In this document: one piece after another, positions 33,749-41,179 of the stretch
Layout: the number at the start of each line of letters is the position of its first letter
Position numbering within the stretch: position 1 is the stretch's first letter
Source of the DNA: Streptomyces hawaiiensis
GTDB taxonomy: Bacteria; Actinomycetota; Actinomycetes; Streptomycetales; Streptomycetaceae
Length of the DNA stretch: 64,000 bases
Direction of reading: 5' to 3'
Assembly (NCBI RefSeq): GCF_004803895.1
Contig: NZ_CP021978.1
Location: forward strand, 3,038,001 to 3,102,000
Notes under the pieces: model-generated
Databases searched by the model: none
The model's input: the letters and a program-made list of their open reading frames with translations, nothing else
What the model was told of the DNA's origin: nothing
Translations under genes and position numbers: made by a program

Positions 33749-34770
33749 GCCGCCTCCCTCCCCACCTGCGGTCCGGGAAGGCCGGGACGCACGGGGTCGG
33801 CCATCGCCACCACGATGTTGCGCGGCCCCCGGTACGCCTCCCGGCTGTGCGCGGTGCGGATGTTGTCCACCAGCATCAGGTCCCCGCGCTGCCAGGACCG
33901 GCGTACGGTATGGGCTTCGTAGGTCTTGTTGATCTGCTCGACGACGTCCGGGGGCACCGGATCGCCGTCGCCGTAACGGGTGTTGAAGGGCAGCCCGTCC
34001 GGTCCGTACTCCTCGACCAGGAACTCCCTGACCTCGGGTGCCATCGTCCACTCGTTCAGGAACGCGATCTGGTTGAACCAGCAGCGCCGGCCGGAGACCG
34101 GGTGCCGCACGACGGCGGGCCGGTGCTGCCGCGTCCGCAGCGAACCGTCCGGCTGCCAGGACCAGTCGATCGCGTGGGCACGGCAGTAGGCCTCGACCTC
34201 GCCGCGATCGTCGGTGCCGAAGGACTGACCGAGTGTCGCGCCGATCCCCTCGTTGTAGGCCCTGTCGAGCAGCCAGCCCTCCTGGGCGAAACGGTCGACG
34301 AGTTCGGCGGGCAGCGCGTGCAGCACGGCGATCGCGTCGGCCACCGCGGTGGCACCGCCTTCGACGGGCGGCTCCAGGCACGCGAACAGCATCAGGCCGG
34401 GGCACTCGACGGCGTAGCTCAGTTCGTGATGCATGCACATGGGCTGGGTGGGCGGCCATGCCGACGACGAGTAGACGCCGTCCGCGTGGCGGTCGCGGGC
34501 GGCGAACGCCTCGCGTTCCGGCGCGGGGCGCTCGGCCACCTGGCGGAGGACCGACTCGACGCCGGCCGGGGTGCGCAGGCCGAGGCCCCGGACGGTGAGC
34601 GCCCCGTGCTCGGCGACGAGTTCGCGCAGCGCGTCCCGCCGGCCGGCCGTCCAGGCCGCCGCGTCCCTGGCGCCCGGGGTGTCCGGGGTGTCTTCGGCGT
34701 CGAGTACCGGTAGGCCGTCCGGAACCGGTGTCGTGGTGGCCCTGTTCCTGCGGAAGAGTGCCGACAGCAT
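33745..34770 (-). CDS. Fe(II)/2-oxoglutarate dioxygenase (TauD/SyrP-like)
   Basis: 341-aa non-heme iron oxygenase. The facial triad is readable as HHELSYA (HxE type) with the distal His in NIRTAHSREAYRGPR, whose Arg would hold 2-oxoglutarate. SyrP-like members beta-hydroxylate amino acids tethered to NRPS carriers, so hydroxylation of carrier-bound Dap is a reasonable guess. AAGGAGAT precedes ATG 34770; a 31-bp gap separates it from the NRPS gene. Confidence 0.88.
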   Translation of the reverse strand: MLSALFRRNRATTTPVPDGLPVLDAEDTPDTPGARDAAAWTAGRRDALRELVAEHGALTVRGLGLRTPAGVESVLRQVAERPAPEREAFAARDRHADGVYSSSAWPPTQPMCMHHELSYAVECPGLMLFACLEPPVEGGATAVADAIAVLHALPAELVDRFAQEGWLLDRAYNEGIGATLGQSFGTDDRGEVEAYCRAHAIDWSWQPDGSLRTRQHRPAVVRHPVSGRRCWFNQIAFLNEWTMAPEVREFLVEEYGPDGLPFNTRYGDGDPVPPDVVEQINKTYEAHTVRRSWQRGDLMLVDNIRTAHSREAYRGPRNIVVAMADPVRPGLPGPQVGREAA

Positions 34771-34801
34771 GTCGATCTCCTTTCGAATCTCCTCGTGTCC
34801 G

Positions 34802-37264
34802 TCACGGTTCTCCGGCGGTCCGGGTGTCGATCAGGTGGGCCAGGTCGGCCAGTACGGGGCTGCCGACGAGGTCGCGCGGGGAGATCACCCGGTCCAGTGC
34901 GACCGCGAGCCGTACCGCCGACAGGGAGGTGCCGCCCAGATCGAAGAAGTTGTCCTCCCGGCGGATCCGTCCGGGCGGTATGCCGAGTTCCGACGCCCAC
35001 TCGGCCGCGAGCCGGCGTTCGGCCGGTGTCCGCGGGGCTCCGTGGGAGTCCCGGGCCGGGCCGAGGTCCTCGGCGATCGCCGTGAGCGCCTTGCGGTCGG
35101 TCTTGCCGTTGGCGGTGAGCGGCAGGCGGTCCAACCGGTGGAAGGACGCCGGGACCATGTACGCGGGAAGCAGCTCCGCGAGACGCTCCCGCAGGTCCTC
35201 GGCGGTCACGGCGCAGTCGCTCGTGCAGAAGGCGGCCAGCTGGCGGCCGTGGTCCTCCGCGCCGGTCACGACGACCGCGCAGTCCGTGACGCCGGGCATC
35301 CGCAGCAGCGTGTTCTCGACCTCGCCGATCTCGACCCGGAACCCCCGGATCTTCACCTGCGCGTCCGTGCGGCCGAGGAACTCCAGTTTTCCGTCGGGCC
35401 GCCAGCGGCCGAAGTCGCCTCCGCGGTAGAGCCGCTGGCCCGGGCGGTGGGGATCGGCCAGATAGGCGAGGCGGGTGCGTTCGGCGTCGTTGATGTAGCC
35501 GCGGCCGACGCAGACCCCGGAGAAGACGATGGCGCCGGGGGCGCCGAGCGGAACCGGATTCAGGTTCTCGTCGACGACGTACTGGTGCACGTTGGCGATG
35601 GGCCGGCCGAGCGGGATCCGATCGGTGCCCGGCGCCCGGTCCATCACCTCGTGGTGGGTGTCGTCGGACGTCTCGGTCAGCCCGTAGGCGTTGACCAGCC
35701 GCACGGCGGGACCGGTGGCGAACCACCGCTGGACGAGCTCCCCGCGCAGCGCCTCGCCGGTGACGGACAGGCACCGCAGGTCCGGCAGGTCCCGGGGGCA
35801 GCGTTCCAGCGTTGACAGGATGACGTCGAGATAGGACGGCACCAGCTGCGCGACGTTGACGCGGCCCCCGGTGATCCTGTCCAGGAACCGGTCCGCGTCG
35901 AGGACGGCGTCCTGCTCGACCAGCAGCGTCCGCCCTCCTGTCAGCAGCCCCGCCAGCAACTGCCACAGCGAGATGTCGAAGGACTGCGAGGCCGTCTGCG
36001 CCACCACGGTGCCCTCGCCGATGCCCAGATCGTCGATCTTGGCGTACAGGTGGTTGAGCAGACCGGCGTGCTCGCACATCGCACCCTTCGGCTCTCCGGT
36101 GGAGCCGGAGGTGAAGAAGACGTACGCGAGCCGGTCCGCCGGTATGTCCAGGCCGAGGTCCGATCCGTCGGTGGCCGGTTCGGTGATGTCCGGGACGAGC
36201 AGCCGCCGGATCCCGGGGAGCGATGCCAGCGCCCGGTCCAGCTGCGTGGTGCTGTCCGGTTCGGTGAGGACGTACGCGCAGTCGGCGCGGGTGAGCATCG
36301 CGCTGATGCGGCCGGGGGGGTGATGGGGGTCGACGGGCAGGTACACGCCGCCGGCCTTGAGGACGCCGAGCACGGCGGCCGCCCAGTGGAGGTCGCGTTC
36401 GGTCACCACGGCGACCGTGTCCTCGGGGCCGAGCCCCTCGGCCAGCAGGGCGCGGGCCAGCCGGTTGGCCCGCGTGTTGAGGTCCGCGTACGTCCGACTG
36501 CGGCCCTGGTGGACCACGGCGACGGCGTCCGGATCCTTGCGCACCCGCTCCTCGAACAGTTCGTGGAACCGGCGGTCCGGCAGCGCCCGGCGCGGGCCCG
36601 CGAGCCCGTCGAGCTGGAAGCGGAGTTCGTCCGCGGAGAGCAGGCTGCGCCGGTCGTGGGGGGCGTCGGGGTCGGCTGCGATCACTTCCAGTGCGGCGAG
36701 GTGGTACCCCCCGATCCGGGCGGCCGAGTCCGCGTCCAGCAGGTCCGTCCGGTGCCGCAGGCGCAGCACGAGCCGACCGCCCTCCTCGCCCGCCGAGACG
36801 CCGAGCAGCACACTGCCGTCCACCGGGACGGTGGCCTCGTACCCGGCCGGGGCGAACACCGCTTCCAGGCCGGCCGGGGGCGGTGCGCCGGTCCCGGGCG
36901 ACCATGCCACCGCCTCGGCCCGGTGGGCTTCCAGCACCAGCCGGCGCCAGGTGCCGGGTTCGACCGTCAGCTCGAAGGGCACCGGCCCGGTCCGGCCCCG
37001 GGCCAGGTAGCCACTGCGCACCTCGGGGTCACCGGAGAGCAGGGCGAGCACCTTCGCGTGGGCGGCGAGGAGGATCGCGGTGAGCGGCACACCGCATTCA
37101 CGGGCCCGCACACGCAGGGCCGCCGTCACCGCGTCGGGGATGCACCTGACGTGCTCCCCGGTGCCGGGCATCGGTTCCTTCGCCCATCGGGGCACGGCCG
37201 TGAAGCCGCCCTCGGCCCGGCTGTCGGAAACGGGGACGCGGGCGTCGGTCGCTGTGGGTGCCAT
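34802..37264 (-). CDS. NRPS: half-condensation, adenylation, carrier domains
   Basis: 820-aa peptide synthetase. Residues about 40-222 match only the C-terminal lobe of a condensation domain (LTAILLAAHAKVLALLSG equals the C4 region); the HHxxxDG lobe is missing. Adenylation domain: FFTSGSTGEPKG at 383-394, SFDISLWQ at 428-435, NAYGLTE at 525-531, YRGGD at 613-617, Lys721. Carrier: FFDLGGTSL with Ser780. My hand alignment to GrsA gives the specificity residues D I W Q S T A D D K; the acidic 331-equivalent fits a diamino acid. Its ATG shares one base with the upstream stop (TGATG). Confidence 0.92.
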   Translation of the reverse strand: MAPTATDARVPVSDSRAEGGFTAVPRWAKEPMPGTGEHVRCIPDAVTAALRVRARECGVPLTAILLAAHAKVLALLSGDPEVRSGYLARGRTGPVPFELTVEPGTWRRLVLEAHRAEAVAWSPGTGAPPPAGLEAVFAPAGYEATVPVDGSVLLGVSAGEEGGRLVLRLRHRTDLLDADSAARIGGYHLAALEVIAADPDAPHDRRSLLSADELRFQLDGLAGPRRALPDRRFHELFEERVRKDPDAVAVVHQGRSRTYADLNTRANRLARALLAEGLGPEDTVAVVTERDLHWAAAVLGVLKAGGVYLPVDPHHPPGRISAMLTRADCAYVLTEPDSTTQLDRALASLPGIRRLLVPDITEPATDGSDLGLDIPADRLAYVFFTSGSTGEPKGAMCEHAGLLNHLYAKIDDLGIGEGTVVAQTASQSFDISLWQLLAGLLTGGRTLLVEQDAVLDADRFLDRITGGRVNVAQLVPSYLDVILSTLERCPRDLPDLRCLSVTGEALRGELVQRWFATGPAVRLVNAYGLTETSDDTHHEVMDRAPGTDRIPLGRPIANVHQYVVDENLNPVPLGAPGAIVFSGVCVGRGYINDAERTRLAYLADPHRPGQRLYRGGDFGRWRPDGKLEFLGRTDAQVKIRGFRVEIGEVENTLLRMPGVTDCAVVVTGAEDHGRQLAAFCTSDCAVTAEDLRERLAELLPAYMVPASFHRLDRLPLTANGKTDRKALTAIAEDLGPARDSHGAPRTPAERRLAAEWASELGIPPGRIRREDNFFDLGGTSLSAVRLAVALDRVISPRDLVGSPVLADLAHLIDTRTAGEP

Positions 37265-39795
37265 CAGTGCGCACCTCCGCTTTCGTCGAGGTCCGGGCGG
37301 GCCGGATTCCCCAGCCATCTGGCGTGCCCGGGGACCGTCTCGCCCTTCATGAGGAAGGAGTCCGCCGCCAGCACGGCGCCGTCGCCGACCGTCACTCCGT
37401 AGTGCACGAACGCTCCGACGCCGAGGGTGCAGCCGTCCCCGAGCGCGACGCGGTCCGACTTGAACGTGCCGTCCTCCTGGGAGTGGCACTGCAGGACGCT
37501 GCCCGAGTTGAGGGTGCAGCCGTCCCCGATGGCGACCATGCGGCGCTCGGTCAGAGCACAGCCGTCGTCGAAGACCCGCGTCCCGATCCGGACGCCCAGC
37601 ATGCGCCACACGGCGCTCTTGAACGGCGTGCCGTCGAGGATGTGCAGATACGTCTCGGACGGGACCTTCCAGTACCGCTCACGACGCCAGAAACGACGGT
37701 CGTAGATCGAGCAGAACAGCGGCTCCGGGGGGTGCGCCGCCGTGACGGCCCGCTCGAGGAGGATGTAGTAGAGGAAGGTGAACGGCAGCACGACGGCGTT
37801 GGCGAGAGCGAGGGCCGCTGTGCCCCACGCCGGGTACCGGCTCGCGGCGAGCGCGAAGAGCAGGGCGACGCAGAAGAAGTAGAGCCATCCCGTGAGCAGG
37901 TGGCATGCCATGGTGACGGCGTTGTGCCGGTTCTTGGCGGCGAGAGCACGGCGCAGACCGCTGCCGTCCTTGAGCTCGTCGAAGGTGCTGTCGCGCGCCA
38001 CCGAACGCGGGATCTCGAAGCAGGGAGAGCCGAGAAGGCCCACGTCGTGCAGGAGCGGTCCGCCGACGGGGACCGCCACCTTGGTGGCGAGGAGGCAGTT
38101 GTCGCCGGTCCGGCCGCCGGCGGGGTAGGCGATCCGGTTCCCGAGGAAGTTGTGCGCCCCGATCGCGGTCGGCGACAGCCGGAAGGACGTGCTGGAGTAC
38201 TCGGCGTTCATCAGGGACAGTCCGTCCGCGACCATGGTCCCGGTGCCGATCCTGCTCAGGGAGGGGCTCTCGTGCTTGACCGCAGTGCCGAAGTTCGAGC
38301 CGGTCTGCTCCACGGGTGAGAGGCGATAGCCGATCCAGCGCAGGTAGTGCACGATGCAGCTGCTGTCGCCGAACAGACGCGTCAAGGATTTCCTGTTCGT
38401 CATCAGGACGATCGTCCGGTGCACGGAGTAGTGGAAGCCGAAGAGCGGGTAGGTCCGGCCGGGCCGGACGAACCCGCCCAGCAGCCGTGGGACGGTGGCC
38501 AGCACCACGAGAGCGGCGATCACGCCGCCGAAGAAGACCACGGCGGTGACCACCAGCAGGTCGACGTAGAGCACCGTCGCCCCGCCCTTCAGTACCGCGG
38601 AGCCCTCCAGCATCCGGGAGAGCAGCACGTCCAGGCAGCCCACCGCCAGCGGCACGTGGACCAGCAGCACCGTGAGCATCAGCAGGACGCCGTGGACCGC
38701 TCGCCGCGTGGTGCCGCACCGGGCGGGCTCCACCACCGGGACGTCGTCGTCCGCGGGCTGGGCCGGAGAACCGTGCCAGTGCTCGCCGTCGGGGACCGCC
38801 TGGCCGGTGTGCAGGGAGGACGCGTGCCCGAGCCGGGATCCGTCACCGAGCCGGGTCCCGATGTCCAGCACCGTCACCTCACTGACGACCGCGCCCCGGC
38901 CCAGGGTGACCGGCCCTGTCTCGATCACACCGTCGGCCGCGTGGTAGCAGCTGATCAGTGCGTCCTTGCGGACGAGCGTGCCGTCGCCGACGGTCAGCAG
39001 GTCGGTGCAGACGGGGGCGCTGCGCGACAGGATCGTCACTCCTCTGCCGATCCGCGCACCCAGTGCCCTCAGGAAGAGCGGGTAGAGCGGCGAGCCGACG
39101 AACAGGACCAGCGGGCTCGACCGGATCAGCGTCTTGACCAGCCAGAACCGGAAGTAGGTGAGGCTCCAGACGCGGAACCGCCGTGGTGTGAACCGGCCGA
39201 TCAGCAGCCACTTGGCGAGCACGGGCAGGGCGCACAGCACCACGAACAGCACGGCGCCGAAGACAACGCTCCGCAGGTAGGCGTCGAACAGGTGCGTTTG
39301 CGCGGAGATCCATTCGTAACCCTGGGCGCTGACGGTGGCGAGGAGAAAGGCGTAGCCCAGGAAGGCCAGAAGCTGGAGTGCCCCGCAGAGCACACGGTGG
39401 GGGCGGCCCGTCGGCGGTGCCGGTGCCGGTGCCCGTGCCCCGGGCAGCGCCGGTGGGCTGGGCGTCTGGGATGCGGATGGCGGCGGGGTGCTGTCGAGCA
39501 GTGCGGCCGCCAGCCCGCGGGCGGTCGGATGCCGGTAGACGTCGCGCATCGACACCGGCGGCAGGTCCGGCCGTTTCCTGACCCGCGCGCAGAAGTGCGC
39601 CATCACCAGGGAATCGGCGCCGAGATCATCGAAGAAGTCGCTGTCGAGAGGTACCTCGTCGAGGTGGGCTGCCTCCGCCAGCAGTCCGGCGAGCCGCTCC
39701 GCGGCAGCGGACACCACGGGATCCGGCGGCGCTTCGCGGGGCCGGGCTTCCTCCACGAGGCCCCCGGCCGCCTCCTGGAGCTGCTGTCCCGCCAT
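37264..39795 (-). CDS. Pls-like membrane peptide synthetase lacking an adenylation domain
   Basis: 843-aa protein with the C-terminal architecture of poly-lysine synthetase (Pls/PosA, TIGR02353-type). Order: carrier domain with DDLGADSLV (Ser62), Pro-rich linker, then three repeats of a helix pair (about 136-196, 366-434, 630-681) each followed by a left-handed beta-helix-like domain (about 245-345, 500-600, 725-832). In Pls these tandem domains join monomers without a normal condensation domain. The adenylation domain is absent here and is supplied by the next gene. ATG 39795 with GAGGGGG is used. Confidence 0.92.
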   Translation of the reverse strand: MAGQQLQEAAGGLVEEARPREAPPDPVVSAAAERLAGLLAEAAHLDEVPLDSDFFDDLGADSLVMAHFCARVRKRPDLPPVSMRDVYRHPTARGLAAALLDSTPPPSASQTPSPPALPGARAPAPAPPTGRPHRVLCGALQLLAFLGYAFLLATVSAQGYEWISAQTHLFDAYLRSVVFGAVLFVVLCALPVLAKWLLIGRFTPRRFRVWSLTYFRFWLVKTLIRSSPLVLFVGSPLYPLFLRALGARIGRGVTILSRSAPVCTDLLTVGDGTLVRKDALISCYHAADGVIETGPVTLGRGAVVSEVTVLDIGTRLGDGSRLGHASSLHTGQAVPDGEHWHGSPAQPADDDVPVVEPARCGTTRRAVHGVLLMLTVLLVHVPLAVGCLDVLLSRMLEGSAVLKGGATVLYVDLLVVTAVVFFGGVIAALVVLATVPRLLGGFVRPGRTYPLFGFHYSVHRTIVLMTNRKSLTRLFGDSSCIVHYLRWIGYRLSPVEQTGSNFGTAVKHESPSLSRIGTGTMVADGLSLMNAEYSSTSFRLSPTAIGAHNFLGNRIAYPAGGRTGDNCLLATKVAVPVGGPLLHDVGLLGSPCFEIPRSVARDSTFDELKDGSGLRRALAAKNRHNAVTMACHLLTGWLYFFCVALLFALAASRYPAWGTAALALANAVVLPFTFLYYILLERAVTAAHPPEPLFCSIYDRRFWRRERYWKVPSETYLHILDGTPFKSAVWRMLGVRIGTRVFDDGCALTERRMVAIGDGCTLNSGSVLQCHSQEDGTFKSDRVALGDGCTLGVGAFVHYGVTVGDGAVLAADSFLMKGETVPGHARWLGNPARPDLDESGGAH

Positions 39796-39802
39796 GGGGA
39801 CC

Positions 39803-39864
39803 CCCTCGGCTGCCGACAATCGCGTGCTCTGCCTGACATGGGTTCGTAGCCGGGCAGCCGAGGG
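39803..39864 (-). promoter_or_regulatory. 5'-leader inverted repeat hiding the Shine-Dalgarno
   Basis: CCCTCGGCTGCC (39803-39814) and GGCAGCCGAGGG (39853-39864) are a perfect 12-bp inverted repeat with a 38-nt spacer. In the minus-strand mRNA the downstream arm contains GAGGG of the ribosome binding site, 8 nt before the ATG at 39795, so the closed hairpin would block translation of the first gene of the Dap operon. Confidence 0.65.
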
Positions 39865-39935
39865 ATGGAGTATTCCGCCGTTCTTCTCGAAGCGTGAGCA
39901 AGCATCTCGCCAGGTGGAACCCGGCGATACCGCTC

Positions 39936-41084
39936 CTACTCGCCGCAGAACTCCGCCTCGATGATGGCGTCGGTGCTGCCCGACCAGTCCCCGTTGAAGT
40001 TGACGGCCAGGGAGTGCCGGCCGTCCTCCGACGTCACGGCGTCCGAGTTCGAGCCGCTGATGCCGCCGTCGTGGCCCCAGACGTGGATGCCGCAGCTGAG
40101 CTTGCGGTCGACGAGCCCGAGACCGTAGCGGCTGGATTCCCGGCTGGAGTCGACCGTGGTCTTCATCGCCTTCAGCTGTTCGGGCGGGAGCAGCCTGCCG
40201 CCGAGCAGGGCCGAGTAGAAGCGGGTCAGGTCGGCCGAGCTGGAGACCATCTGGCCGGAGCCGTAGGCCAGGCTCGGGTTCAGTTCCGTGACGTCGTACG
40301 TCGGACCGGTGTCCGTCCTGGCCAGCTTGGAGTAGGCGCGACTACTGGGCCGGGGCAGGGTGGCCCGGGTGGTGGGGACCGACGTGGAGGCCAGGTGCAG
40401 AGGGTCGATGATCCGGCGGTCGATCTCGTCGCCGTAGCGGTTGCCCGTGGCCTTCTCGATCACCAGCGCGGCCAGGACGTAGTTGGTGTTGGAGTACGTG
40501 AACGACTCGCCCGGCTCGAAGTACGGCTCGTTCCTCATGGCGACGGCGAGCAGGTCCTCGGGGTCCGCCTGGTCGAAACGGTGCTTCATGAAGCCGTCCG
40601 CGGTCATGTACTTCTGCTGGAAACCGGGGTCGTCCAAGTAGTCGAAGATGCCGCTGGTGTGGTTCAGCAGTTGGCGCAGGGTGATCTGCCGGCCGTCGTG
40701 CCCATGGCCCCGGACCAGCCCCGGCAGCCACTCCTCGACCGTGTCGTCGAGTGCGAGCTCCCCTTCCGCCTCCAGTTGCAGGGCCACGGTCGCGACGAAC
40801 GTCTTGGTGATGCTGGCGACACGGTAGTGGTCCCGCGTCGAACGCGGCTTGCCCGTCTCGAGGTCGCCGACGCCGGCCGTGGCCGCCCAGGTGCCGTGCC
40901 CCCGCCGCACCGTCACGGTCACGCCCGGGACGCCGTCGGCTACCGCGGCCCGTACCGCCTGCCGGGTCGCGTCATGGCCGCCCGGAGCCTTGCCGGGGGC
41001 CGCTGCCAGCGCCGGGGCCGCCAGGGCCGCCGTCAGGGCCACGGCCGTCGCCGCCGTCAGGGCCGCACGTGTGTGTCTCTTCAT
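39936..41084 (-). CDS. exported serine hydrolase (class C beta-lactamase/DD-peptidase-like)
   Basis: 382-aa secreted enzyme with a signal peptide (MKRHTRAALTAATAVAL, cleavage after ALA). Active-site motifs are SITK (SxxK nucleophile), YSN (TYSNTNY) and HDGG near the C-terminus. The family includes D-alanyl-D-alanine carboxypeptidases, esterases and beta-lactamases. It lies just upstream of the Dap operon, 140 bp away on the same strand; whether it belongs to it, for instance to cut the product, is open. Confidence 0.9.
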   Translation of the reverse strand: MKRHTRAALTAATAVALTAALAAPALAAAPGKAPGGHDATRQAVRAAVADGVPGVTVTVRRGHGTWAATAGVGDLETGKPRSTRDHYRVASITKTFVATVALQLEAEGELALDDTVEEWLPGLVRGHGHDGRQITLRQLLNHTSGIFDYLDDPGFQQKYMTADGFMKHRFDQADPEDLLAVAMRNEPYFEPGESFTYSNTNYVLAALVIEKATGNRYGDEIDRRIIDPLHLASTSVPTTRATLPRPSSRAYSKLARTDTGPTYDVTELNPSLAYGSGQMVSSSADLTRFYSALLGGRLLPPEQLKAMKTTVDSSRESSRYGLGLVDRKLSCGIHVWGHDGGISGSNSDAVTSEDGRHSLAVNFNGDWSGSTDAIIEAEFCGE

Positions 41085-41179
41085 GTCCCCGTTCCCCCTG
41101 TCACTTCACGTTGTGTCAGGGGGAGGGACCTCGGCCGCCCGGCCCCGGGTTGATCAGGTACCGGACGGTTGAGCGGGAT

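Noticed and set aside
30913..39795. Staphyloferrin B-type siderophore cluster suggested by SbnA and SbnB
   Set aside because: No IucA/IucC-type synthetase, citrate synthase, decarboxylase or siderophore transporter is present and no iron box precedes the operon. The Pls-like protein points to a polymer or peptide instead.
39936..41084. Serine hydrolase as a polymer-releasing thioesterase of the Dap operon
   Set aside because: It carries a secretion signal and beta-lactamase motifs, and a 140-bp gap with a leader hairpin separates it from the operon; membership is possible but not supported.
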